Assembly: GCF_000090795.2 (NCBI RefSeq)
Contig: NW_003546437.1
Span: 109,626-173,575, forward strand
Direction of reading: 5' to 3'
Length of the DNA: 63,950 bases
Origin: Amphimedon queenslandica
Lineage: Eukaryota; Porifera; Demospongiae; Haplosclerida; Niphatidae
The notes under the pieces are model-generated. The model saw only the letters and a list, made by a program, of their open reading frames with translations. It had not been told where the DNA came from and made no database searches. The position numbers were made by a program, and so were the translations under genes. Shown here in pieces: positions 1 to 12,000 of the stretch; position 1 is the first letter of the stretch; the number at the start of each line of letters is the position of its first letter.

Positions 1-94
1 TAACATTCAAAATGATTCATGAAAAGTTAATTTTAATAACAATAATAATTAATTTTAATGATTATGATGACTTCCTTTTCCTGTCAAAACTTCA

Positions 95-123
95 GGGTGG
101 GCATTGCCTCTTAATGCCCACCC
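95..123. repeat. Perfect 11-bp hairpin
   Basis: GGGTGGGCATT (95-105) pairs perfectly with AATGCCCACCC (113-123) around a 7-nt loop, and pairing can continue outward with a bulge. It is strikingly GC-rich in AT-rich DNA. It may be an arm of a small palindromic element or a Helitron-type terminal hairpin; no CTRR end or coding homology was found beside it. Confidence 0.6.
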
Positions 124-628
124 CTGGAACCGCCTATGGTAACATGATACACCATTAGATGCATATATGGTGTTATAGTTGCTCGTTGATGTCCATCTAG
201 CTTGATTAACAAAAAATCTTAGATCCACTGCTTAGCCTAATTGAAAATGATTAACATTTAATTTGTAAAGTACATGTAGCTTACATTGTTTTCTAATATT
301 TCGATATCACTCTCCTTTCCATCACTTTCGTTTATTAAACTGTAAATAAAATTAAAATCCTGTATTATTTCGGAAATGCCTGCAAATGTTATTAATTATA
401 CTTCCCACAATTTCATGATTACTAATCCTTCACATATCACTTGTGGAATTTTTGGTGAAAGCTTCTGTAGCATTTTCTTTTTGTCAGTGCTTCTTAGTGA
501 TGTCTATTCCAAATTATCCTTTTTTTCCATTGAGTGCCATACCTACATGTGTAAAAATTCCTTTGTAATGTTGAATTAAGTATTATTTTTATTGTCATTT
601 ACATAAAATGTCACACCGCAATCTCTTA
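124..628. other. AT-rich stretch, nothing recognised
   Basis: One 67-codon open frame (376-579, +) has no recognisable motif and looks like chance. No RNA gene, repeat or splice-bounded exon was seen. Confidence 0.5.
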
Positions 629-1920
629 TTATTTGAATGAGTAGGTTTCATTTGATTGTATGACACTACTATCTCTACTTGCTGCTGCGTAAATAAGGTT
701 CCGCAAAAGTACATCTGTAATTCGTAGCATCAAACGTAATTCATCTGGTATAATCTGAATTAAAGTAAATGTATAATAAGTACTTAGATCTACATGTACC
801 TGCTCAAGATCAATTTTATGAAAGGCTGATATAATACTCCCAGCTTGAAGCTGCTTGTCTTTTGCTTTGAACATTTAACTATTTGAGGTAGTGTACGGCG
901 TTTGTCCTTCAAGTATGTTTCCTTTGCCACTGTAACATCCCACCTACTTTGATGAGTTGCTGATTGAAAAAGTATCAAAACAAACCTGTTGCTCTTGTGC
1001 ACTGAGCAGTATATGCAGGCATAATTTGAATTAGCTGCACTTAGTCCCATACATGACAGTAAAAACTAAATATAATAATTTGTGTACAAGTATTAGTTAT
1101 AGTGCCTTATAATCTCCACCAAAGTAAATGTTCCATTTAACAGATGATCCATTAATTTCTATTGCACCACTTTCAATCAACTCATTTATCTCAATCAGCA
1201 CAGGAGCAAAGCCACTTTCATAACATCGTAATGTTCCTTTCCACGAAGAGCAGCAAGTGTGTATGGCTATAATGTTTTAATACAGAGTATCATGCAACAT
1301 ATACAAGCATACCTTCATGTAAATACTTCAAGTTTAGAGATGGAAAAGAAAACAAAAGAAGAATGTATGAAGCAGTTCTGCAAATGGGTGCCCCATCTCC
1401 AACCTTCAGTTCAAGGATTGATAAGACGTCATTCTTTTCTATTTGAAATCTGCATACACATAAATTATGCATAATGAATATAAAACTTACATGAGTTTGT
1501 ATAGCAGATTTTATTGCAAGTATTACTGGCCTATAGGTTCCAAAATATAGAGTCGGCAGTCTTATAATCTCAACATTGCTTGATATACTTTTCGTATGAT
1601 GTGAGATCTAGGTAACGATGGACAAATCATAGAGAGCTCATGGTATAACTCATCACCAACAGGGAACCATCTAAGAGGTGGAGTATTTGATTAGTAGTTT
1701 TTGACAAATTCAAAGCTGAACCAGCCACACTAGAATCTTTGTACTGAAGCTGTATTGTGTCGTTACTGTCTTTAACTTGAAAGTAAATGGCGACTAAATT
1801 AACATTAAAGGAATCAGCAAACCATAGTGCCAACTTGCAACTTTCTCTCAATTGAGCAATCTTTTGCCTTCTTTGTCGATCCTTAACTTTTTTGATTGCT
1901 TCCCCTTTATTTGAAAACAT
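629..1920 (-). pseudogene. Intron-bearing gene of an unrecognised multi-copy family
   Basis: I do not have a firm name for this family, though its motif series is familiar from sponge and cnidarian hypothetical proteins. Reading from 1920 downward: a basic helix KKVKDRQRRQKIAQL, the block ALWFADSFNVNL, then DELYHELSMICPSLPRSH in another frame, VGDGAPICRTASYILL (about 1440-1390), VLIEINELIESGAIEING, FGGDYK, then GLSAANSNYACIYC with a CxxC and VHKSNRW, and PDELRLMLRITDVLLRNL. The DG...GD spacing followed by a CxxC insert recalls DDE transposases with zinc-binding inserts, but that is inference. Introns fit at 944-985 (42 bp, GT-AG), 755-799 (45 bp, GT-AG) and 1066-1105 (40 bp, GC-AG); removing them restores the conserved frame. 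One-base frameshifts near 1180 and 840 argue for a decayed copy. No flanking TIR was found. Confidence 0.6.
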
Positions 1921-3089
1921 TTGCTTTGATTAAACGTGTCAAGTTGTTTACTAAATGTGAAATCATTACGTTATTGAAAACTACAGCCTGCCTGAAATGA
2001 AACAATCATATAGAGGTAGTAAATAATATTAACTTACTCAAGATTTTTTACTTTCTTTTCTAATAACCTGACTTCTTGAAGTGATGACAGCTGGACAACA
2101 TCACTATGACATACACTTATGATAATATTCTTGTGTAATACAAATTCTCTGTATCTTATAGAGAGCCTGGCAGCTCTTTGTTAAAGATCACAACATCAAA
2201 CAGTAAGGCGTTGATGAAAGGATAACTTCGAAGTAGAAGATTGTAATTGTATTGGAATGTGCAGTAATGAGAGATTGCTGTTTAAGTTCTCAACGAGTGG
2301 ACATGTTTTCCACTCCAGCTTCCACAAGAACAAGAGCTTATTGGGAATCGGCAGACACCAAATGACATTACTGGCAGTAGATTGTTAATTAGCTTATGCT
2401 GCCAATAGCTTTATTTGACAAGACATCAGTGATACCTCAGCGCACTCAGCTGCAGCGTAGTAGGGTATGGTGGCGCATGTTGAGTACATAATTATACTTG
2501 TAATACTGAAATGTACCAGTGATACTTCGTGTACCATATATTTTCTTTTTATAAATCAACAGAAACACTTTAGTTCTTATTGTAGGAAACTTGTAATACT
2601 TAAATTATTTTCGTTATAATAAATAAGTAGGTCAAAGTTGTTTTCAATGTGTTGGGACAGTCCCACTCCACCCAGTACTAAAATGGCGCCTATATACTAG
2701 GAGCTTCTAAAGTGGAAATGTGCCGAAGAATGTTTCTATGCTCTTCCCTTTCTTTCCCCTATAGAAGAAAAGATATAATGCATGTAAAGTACACTTAAAG
2801 TTGGACATAACATAATCATAAAGTACTGTACCAGCCTCTTCCAATGTGATAGAGGAGGTCTTTGACAATGAAGAAGACAGATAATTAACGGTTACGTTTT
2901 GTTCCTTGTCAAAATATTTCTGGACATGATGCCATCCTGAATGAAGTTTCTTTCACAAGACATGCATGGTGCAAAGACACATTAATAGACCACATGAAAA
3001 GAATGCAATGGGCGAAAAATTATTTTTGTATTGTTGGAGAACATGCAAGCACACAACAAAAGATGCATTAACAAGCATATATTTAAAGA
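1921..3089. other. Noncoding AT-rich stretch
   Basis: No convincing coding block, RNA gene or TIR was seen. The short open frames near 2950-3170 overlap the dispersed repeat and have no family motif. Confidence 0.4.
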
Positions 3090-3510
3090 AAGTACTTACT
3101 GTGGCCATTATTAATGATATAATCATCAAAGAAATAAACTGTATGTAACCTAGAAGCATAACCTTTAACAAAATACATAAGATATCTCACAATACTCTCC
3201 ATCTTACTACATATTCCATTGTTAAAACTACAATAATATTAATCCTATACATATGTAAACTGGCATCTTTTACCAAGTGACACAACTACTGATCAAGGAG
3301 CTGCAACAAAACGTTTTGTTACATTTAATAAAGAAATTAATTTAGTTACAACGATCCAAATCCAGAATTGCCTTAAATTACATTGCACATTCCAATATCA
3401 AGCAAAGTATTGCTGAATCAGCAAATCATTTCCAGCTGTAATTGCCTGTAAACAATAGTAATAGAAACATATCAAAAGCAAGCAATGTAAATTCACAGGC
3501 TAATAATAAC
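3090..3510 (+). repeat. Dispersed repeat, copy 1
   Basis: About 410 bp beginning TACTTACTGTGGCC and running through GGAGCTGCAACAAAACG, AGCTGTAATTGCCTGT and AGCAAGCAATGTAAA to CAGGCTA. The same ordered landmarks recur in the same orientation at 60527-60944 and, for the first half, 60945-61190, directly upstream of a LINE open frame. This copy has no LINE after it, so it may be a solo unit. It has no coding capacity. Confidence 0.75.
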
Positions 3511-3863
3511 TATAGCACAAACAGTAACGGTGAACAAACTTTATTGCCAATCAAATTAAACCTGACTACTTCATACCACATTGTTGTCCTTGTGCCGAGC
3601 AAGTACCTGTAAATAGTATGAATGAGACATACTAACTAATAATGACAATGGTAGCATCTACGATGTTTCTGATTGGATCATACATGTATGTGCATGTATG
3701 TATTTTAGACAAAATATTGCTTACTAATGCTATCCTCAGTTACGATACTTTCATGACCTACTTAATATAAAAAAAAAACACTGTGTACATGAACAATTTC
3801 CAATGTGGAAACAATATTTTTTTGTTAATGCACATGTTACAACAATCAGCAAAAAAACATGCG

Positions 3864-4050
3864 CAACATCAGCTCGCAAGCATTTACTATGCGCACAGCA
3901 TTGATGGCAGCTTCATTCAAGTGCACAAAGTGAGCCAGCAAGCATTAACTCAATATTGCACACAGCATTGATGGCAGCATTTTGTGCAACAGCAGCTGGC
4001 AAGCATTTACGTAGATGTAATGCACACAGCATTGATGGCAGCATTAACTT
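3864..4050 (+). repeat. Imperfect tandem repeat, three units
   Basis: The block CAGCATTGATGGCAGC occurs three times (ending about 3911, 3976 and 4041), spaced about 65 bp, each preceded by a variant of GCAAGCATT. The units carry small indels, so it is a degenerate minisatellite rather than a coding repeat. Confidence 0.65.
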
Positions 4051-4829
4051 GTATGATATGTACAGAATTACTAATTGAATAATACTACATGTATAATAAC
4101 AAATTTTAATGTTACCAAAAAGTTTTTTTGTCAGGACTGGAAAATTTTTCAGCAGAGTCCCAATCCATAAACACTTGTTATTTGTAGTAAACACATAGTA
4201 CAATCCATAAACGAGATCCAGATTTTAAAATGACAGCTCCCTCCCTTTCTAACCCTCTGTCCCACATAAATGATTGGCACACAAATTTGAATCAATGCTA
4301 AACCTTAGTAAACAGTTAACCTCTTTCCACCCTCTCCCTGTCCAATATAAACAACAAGTACACAATATTCACTGTTATAGTTTGATTAATCTCACTTTCT
4401 GAAATAAGTTAGATCTTGTACTGAGCAATACTGTGTGGATATGCACCAATGGTTTTCACGCATACTCACACACCATTCACATTGCATTAGCGGGAAATAC
4501 AAGTCGCATCAAATAACCAATATTTTTAAAATGATGGACCTCCCATTCACCATACCCACTTCCATCAACAATAATATTAATGCTTCAGAAATATTAATAG
4601 ACTTAACTCCTTGGAAATGACTAGTACCAACATGCTTCAAATACAAAGCAGGTGTATTATTATCACGCCATATAAAGTTTGGGTTCCATATCGAGCCAAG
4701 CCAACAAAAGTGAATATGAATATAGGGTTGTACCTAATATTTTATAGTGTAATAATGTGTCAGTGGCCCACACAATTCCTGTACATTTTGAACTTATGTA
4801 ATCATATATGCTTAAATATCTGGTTGCAC
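4051..4829. other. AT-rich stretch, nothing recognised
   Basis: Short plus-strand open frames (4435-4620, 4611-4889) lack family motifs. The 3' end of the minus-strand Helitron should lie somewhere here, but no CTRR plus hairpin terminus could be assigned with confidence. Confidence 0.35.
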
Positions 4830-5195
4830 TTATGTGCTATGAAACAATTCTTCAAAGTTGGACATATTGCTAACAATTGCTTTATGTAATTCTGAATGCT
4901 GAGAAATTGACCCAGTAATGAGATATGAAAGGGCAAAAAATAAACAGTTCCCATCACCATGAACATCAAGAGTACTATCAGGAACTTCTTTATCTGACGT
5001 TGGTGTTGTTAGACTACCAGGTAAGATTGTAGCAGCTGTTACAAACTTAAGGTTTAAAATCTCGCACCACCTTCTTTGAAATTCTTCATTACCAGGGTAG
5101 TAAACGTAATCCCATTGTCTCCTTCTCAAAATCTGTGTTGGGAGGCTCTTCATAAGTGAAGAGGACATCATCTTTTTTGGATTACTTGTCTTCAA
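4830..5195 (-). pseudogene. OTU-like domain of the Helitron
   Basis: The 121-codon frame contains VHGDGNCLFFALSYL, matching the OTU cysteine-protease signature D-G-N-C-(L/F)-F, followed by QHSELHKAIVSNM, which fits the next OTU helix. OTU proteases cleave ubiquitin-like conjugates, and OTU domains are known as C-terminal additions to some animal Helitrons. The distal OTU strand with the catalytic His was not found downstream, so the domain is truncated. The start at 5195 is only the frame limit; the domain was probably part of the long RepHel polyprotein. Confidence 0.65.
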
Positions 5196-5837
5196 TTTAA
5201 TGCTTGACAGTTTTATAGATACAATCAGACTACTACAAGTATCATCATCTTTGCCATTAAATTTGGTCGTTGTCTTTTAAATTAATTGAAACAATTAATT
5301 TATCATCTTTTTGAGCGAGGCAATACCAAAGCAGTATTGTTAGTACTACTGTCTATATCAACTTTTCTTTATTTGCGGCAAGGCTTGGTTAAAGCATTAT
5401 CATTATATACTTTACTCTTCTTTAGGTAATTAGACTTTTGTAAATCAGTACTCTTACATTTATTGCTACTAACAGTACTGTTATAAGTACTTCGTACATG
5501 ACTTACATACGCCTTGGCTTTCTTACTGCAAGGTTAGCCATCATCAATTACGCCAATCACTTAAGTCACTCTTCTTTCCTTTACTTTTCTTGATTTGAGG
5601 TAAGTCTTTTCAAAATTTACTTCTCAGCCTGTTAATTTCATTAATGCACAGATTACTAACTTTAACAGAGAGAGGATCAAATGATAATAAATGTAATCCA
5701 TTTAATGTACGTACATGGGACAATGCAACATATGCCATACCATCTCCAAAAACATCGGTAAATAAATCAATAATGGCTGACATTTATGTATAGTAATAGC
5801 ATAAGAAAGTATAATGGAAAACTGTTTCCTATGTATT

Positions 5838-6100
5838 GTATTTCCTTAAATAAAAGCCCGGGCATCTATTTCCTAAAGTGGTATTTGGATCTTAAAAATA
5901 TATGAAAAAATAAAAAAACTTCAATCCATAGTGAGATTTGAACCCGTAACATCATACTTTTGATTTCTGGAACTTCAGGCATTATCCACTAGACTACTGA
6001 GTCACTCCTAGGCTAGTATTGCGTATTTATAGTTTAATTGTATTGCTACCCCAGCGTTTATTCAACTGCGGCTTCTATTTAAGGATTTACGGTAAATACA
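5838..6100. mobile_element. Small TIR element containing a tRNA-like core
   Basis: The two ends form an imperfect inverted repeat: about 5838-5860 (CCTTAAATAAAAGCCC) against about 6070-6100 (reverse complement CCTTAAATAGAAGCCGC). It sits inside the Helitron helicase gene: helicase-like residues precede it on the minus strand (about 6110-6160) and ILSYAITIHKC follows (about 5825-5790). A degenerate tRNA-like sequence occupies its middle. Exact ends and target duplication are uncertain. Confidence 0.5.
5923..6003 (-). other. tRNA-like sequence (pol III A and B boxes)
   Basis: On the minus strand an A-box-like TAGTCTAGTGG (5986-5996) is followed about 40 nt later by a B-box-like GGTTCAAATC (5935-5944), the layout of a tRNA gene. 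The putative acceptor (GACTCAG) does not pair with the 3' side, the T-stem has mismatches and no clear anticodon stem forms. It is therefore a tRNA pseudogene or the promoter head of a SINE, not a working tRNA. Confidence 0.55.
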
Positions 6101-6360
6101 AATACTTAGATAGCATAAATCTAGATATTACCCTTTCTATGTCACAAGGTACATCAATATGATCAAATTTAATTGATATACGTGTAGCATAAATACCCAT
6201 TACTGTACCTATGTCACCATTAACTAATCCTACAGAGACATGAATATTACGTCTTAGCATTACTCAACAGCCTACTGCTAAAGACAATACAGTTTCTAAG
6301 CCAGCTGTGTTACTTGGTTGATCTTTTAGTTTTTCTAATTTTTCTTATTTGTCAAACTTT

Positions 6361-6452
6361 GTTGTGCTGCCACTTTCATCAACACATGCTAATTCTATTC
6401 TCTGATGTTGTGCTGCCACTTTCATCAACACATGCTAATTCTATTCTCTGAT
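6361..6452. repeat. Perfect 46-bp tandem duplication
   Basis: 6361-6406 and 6407-6452 are identical. Because 46 is not a multiple of three, the duplication shifts the minus-strand helicase frame (residues ACVDESGSTT are repeated in different frames). It must be recent, or the assembly is wrong here. Confidence 0.9.
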
Positions 6453-7299
6453 TTTCTAGACTTTCTAACATTAATTCATTAATTTTTTGGCAGGTGTCAT
6501 ACCTTAGATAATAGGGAAATTGGAGGATTTACTTCACTGCCGAATTCCTTATATTTTTTTGTATTGAAACCTTAAATATGTGACTCTTAAGCGTATGATT
6601 AGTTTCATCAGTCACACAGCCATGCCTAACAGAATCAAGCATTTTACAGAAAGTTTCGTCTCCATTTTGCTGCTCATTGTTTGTTGGTTCATCATATTCT
6701 ACTGCTTCTTTCCATATGTTAACTGCATTTGCTGCTCCAAGACTAGTTTTTACTACTTTGTTGCTAATTTTTTAAAATACTGGTCTACCATTAACTGGTG
6801 GCAATTGTAAAAGGTCACCTACAAATAAAATATTTTTGGACCCAAACCATTCATCACTTCCAAATATATCTTCTAAGCGCATGTGTAAGGATGCTAGATT
6901 TAGATTGGATACCATAGATACCATAATTTTTTTTGTTATTTTTATCCTTTTCTGAGCTATTTTATTCAAAGCCCAATATGAGCTGTCTTTCCCTTATGCC
7001 CTTTTGGTAGCTGAAATAATCTATATTGTTAGTCCACCTACATTAAACGCAGCTATATCTGTTGGTGCTAGTGTAGCACACATTTTTGCCACTTTCTGGA
7101 TGCCATATGTCATCTACGAGGCATTTTATTGTCTCTATTAAAAACGATTTACCAGTTCCACCTACACCACTAATAAACATTCTTAGCGGTTTCATATTAT
7201 CTAAGCCAAGTAGTCTTGAAGAATCATTCTCTAATAAGTCTTCACTTTTTTTTTGACTTATAAGATGAGTCTCAATTTTATCAAAAATTCTTTTTTATG

Positions 7300-9425
<2,126 letters not shown>

Positions 9426-9439
9426 ATTTGTTTATACAT

Positions 9440-9543
9440 GGACATAAAAAAGTTAAGAAACACAAGGTTAAGTAGGATTCCGAATGATCAACGAAAATAC
9501 AAAATGAAAATCCTACTCGTGACTCAAATTCTACTCTACATTG
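9440..9543. repeat. Left arm of a ~100-bp inverted repeat
   Basis: This arm (landmarks ACATAAAAAAGTTA, ACGAAAATAC, ATGAAAATCCTACTCGTGAC, TCTACTCTACATTG) is the reverse complement, with scattered mismatches, of 11651-11751. The pair encloses the degenerate LINE at 9590-11640 and starts where recognisable Helitron homology stops. Confidence 0.8.
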
Positions 9544-9589
9544 TACTTTCAATGTTATTATGTAAGAATTACGAAGTAAGTTATTTTAT

Positions 9590-9653
9590 TTATGATAATA
9601 ATAATAATGATAATAATAGTAATAATAATAATAATAATAACAACAATAACAGC

Positions 9654-9702
<49 letters not shown>

Positions 9703-9741
9703 TCAACAATAATAATGTCTTAATAAATAATAATAATAATT
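9590..9741 (-). repeat. AAT/ATT microsatellite, probable LINE 3' tail
   Basis: About 150 bp dominated by AAT on the plus strand (ATT on the minus), with occasional GAT, CAA and AGC variants. It lies 3' of the minus-strand LINE after a pyrimidine-rich stretch (9750-9900 read on the minus strand). Many non-LTR elements end in short tandem repeats rather than poly(A), so this may be the element tail. The asparagine-rich open frame across it is not a gene. Confidence 0.7.
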
Positions 9742-9903
9742 GATATAAATTTAAGTTTAGTAGAGTAGGACAGGTTAGTTAGTAGAGTAGAGGAAGAGAA
9801 TAAGAAGGGAAATGAAAGAAAAGGACAGAAGAGAGAAATGAATAATAAAAATAATAAAAATGAACATATGGAAAATGTTTGACGCATAGATGAAATAATA
9901 AAT

Positions 9904-11640
9904 TCAAAATAGAATAGAGTCAGAGGAGAATGGCGAAAAAGTGTCCATTACGAGAGCCGCATTACCCCTCTGGACAGCAATGGATAACTTCTGAATTATA
10001 TAAGTCGTACTCATAGCCTCTCCGGAATATCTCATAATGCGGAGACCCAAATCATGTACAAAGGAGAGGGACTTAGGCCCAAAGGAACCTAATGACTCTA
10101 TGGCTAAGGGGGTGAAAATGTGGTTTGCGGTATGGTCACAGTACTTGGCCTCTTTAAGGCACTCTGCACGAGCAGCCACTGCACCGGCAGTGGAGATAGC
10201 CACTGGCCTATAGGAAGTTGCCAGTGAGTCCAGAACAGACAGGAAGGAATATCTGCTGAAGATAGACCGCGGTGTACCACCTCATTGAGAGCTGCATGTC
10301 TGTGATGGCGCCTAGCCCCTTCTTACAACTCAAGCCGTGAAGACCAAATTTGTCCACCATAGCACCACAATGATGACGTGTATGGGGAACACAGACCTGA
10401 AGTCTGAGACGGAGAGCAACCCCGATCTTGATGGCACAATCCTCGAGTCTCAGACCCAGAGAAGAGATCAGAAGAGCCTGGAGCCAAGCTCCTGACTCAG
10501 AAGATGAGACTGCTATTAGTCTAGCAAGGGCAAGATCATCCTCAGCATTACTTAGCAACTGATGAAAAGATGCTGAGATCTGGGGGTTGTCCCATGCCTT
10601 TTGAGTAGACTCAGATTCAACTGGTGAGGGAGAGATATCCTCAGAAGCACAGGACCACAGCTCCTTAGCCTTAGTGACCAACGGCAGACTGTGAGGTGAA
10701 TGACTGGGATCATGTAGGATCAGGCTAACGAGACTACTGGAATCAGCAGCAGAAGAAATATAGCATGAAGTTGCAAGCTGCACAGCAGACCGAAAGCCCA
10801 ACCCTCCTCTCCTAACTGGTAGAGATGCTTCAGTCCAAGCTATATCTGAGACATACAATGGGACATTCAATAGCGAGCTGAGTGTGGAGCATAGAAGAGA
10901 ATCAAAATCTGACAGATAAGACGATAGGAAAGAAGGGGCAGTTCTGAGGAGAAACATTAACCTAGGGATAAAGAAAGAAGACTGAAGTAGAATGATAGAA
11001 TCGTGGAGGGAAAAATTACATAACCTCTCACCAACTCTACTTAGAGTAGATATGTTCTCATTGATAGCAGTAGATAGACTTTCACCTACCCCCAAAAGAG
11101 ATCCAAACAGAATAGCAGACTCAGTAGATGTATTTGTAGCTCCAGGAAGAGATGATGTCACACTGTTGACAATAGATGGGTTATCCGAGATAATTTCAGA
11201 CTTAACCGGGTTAAGATGTAATCCAATCCTCTCCTCCTTTCTAATTGTGAAGATGTCTGACCTGAGGGAATCAACTGGACCACCCAATGTGATATCATCC
11301 AAATAAGACACAAAATGGGGACTGCAATTGACCAAGAAACTGATGCAGCGTAAGGCTAAACAGTGGAGGACCTAAAGGGTCCCCCTGCTGAACACCTTGA
11401 GAGTGGATAATATCTTCCTCCCAAAACAGAGAAGAGGAGGAGGAGTAGGCAGAAAATACCAATGGGTAGAGAGAAGGACAGAGATCACTCACTGCATCTA
11501 ACATACAATCACGTCTGAGAGAGTTAAAAGCATTTGTAAAATCCAGCTTAACCATAGCATCGTCTGGAGCTAAATGATGGAGAAACTCACGACCAGCATG
11601 CACAGCTGCTTCAATACCTCCCTTAATACCACAACCCATG
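9904..11640 (-). pseudogene. LINE reverse transcriptase, endonuclease core deleted
   Basis: 11640-11295 holds the RT palm: VKLDFTNAFNSLRRD (first catalytic Asp) and VQQGDPLGPPLFSL. The 11335-10208 frame holds FVSYLDDITLGG (catalytic YxDD), a long thumb and connection, then a zinc knuckle with H-x-C-G and LGLHGLSCKK. The frame then shifts. Where the right-hand copy has the KRPD...WD endonuclease motif, this copy jumps from IPSCL almost directly to the residues after it, so the catalytic segment of about 30 residues is missing. The C-terminal block (10203-9904: AAVAARAECLKEAKYC-like, then HIFTPLAIESLGSFG, QKLSIAVQRGNA) follows in another frame. It is not functional. Confidence 0.8.
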
Positions 11641-11650
11641 GATCACCTTG

Positions 11651-11751
11651 CAATGTAGAGTAGAATTTGCGTCACGAGTAGGATTTTCATATCGTATTTT
11701 CGTTAGTCTTTTGGAATGTTACTTTACCTTGTTTTTTAATTTCTTTATGTT
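11651..11751. repeat. Right arm of the ~100-bp inverted repeat
   Basis: Reverse complement of 9440-9543 and directly abutting the truncated LINE 5' end at 11640. Either the LINE landed inside a palindromic TIR element, or these are TIRs of a composite unit. Confidence 0.8.
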
Positions 11752-11777
11752 CTTGCTTGTTTTGATTTTTGATAGTA

Positions 11778-11998
11778 TGTTACCATAATTGACAAAAGGT
11801 ACCTTATGGCGGGTAGTGAAATTTGTCTTTGTAGCCAAAGAAATGAAATTTCCTGAGTTTCATTTATTATACAATAAATCCACAATATGCAAAAAATTCC
11901 TATGTAACTTTGGAATCAATGCTTGTCCAACAGAGGACTCACAGGATATTTTTCATTTTAATGATTAAGTTTATAACCTTTTGTCAATTACGGTCACA
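11778..11998. mobile_element. 221-bp MITE, copy 2 (KpnI-TIR family)
   Basis: Same TIR as 8659-8896 (TACCATAATTGACAAAAGG...), flanked by TA at 11776-11777 and 11999-12000. The right TIR is more diverged. The interior also matches copy 1 in opposite orientation, including TTGTCCAAC and GACTCACAGG, so both derive from one parent. Confidence 0.85.
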
Positions 11999-12000
11999 TA

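Larger units (their letters stand above)
5630..7210 (-). pseudogene. Pif1-type helicase of the Helitron, broken
   Basis: Walker A is intact near 7195-7145 (ISGVGGTGKSFLIETIK). Downstream come MVSMVSNLNLASLHMRL and KNILFVGDLLQLPPV (6969-6772), the Pif1 motif around GD.QLPP. The final helicase motif MAYVALSHVRTLNGLHL lies near 5740-5690. The acidic Walker B pair normally just before the SMVSN block is missing: the copy reads KKIMVSMVSN. A perfect 46-bp tandem duplication at 6361-6452 shifts frame, and a TIR element (about 5838-6100) interrupts the C-terminal part. It therefore cannot encode an active helicase. Confidence 0.8.
9590..11640 (-). mobile_element. 5'-truncated RLE-type LINE
   Basis: Non-LTR retrotransposon fragment lacking everything before the middle of the reverse transcriptase; homology begins abruptly at 11640 with GCGIKGGIEAAVHAGREF. 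It shares RT, thumb, zinc knuckle and tail with the copy at 61192-63746, but that copy is on the plus strand. The clade is inferred as R2-like because a restriction-like endonuclease signature follows the RT in the right-hand copy. Confidence 0.8.

Noticed and set aside
5923..6003. Functional tRNA gene
   Set aside because: A and B boxes are present but acceptor, T and anticodon stems do not pair.
10992..11306. Plus-strand 104-codon frame
   Set aside because: Antisense of the LINE reverse transcriptase.
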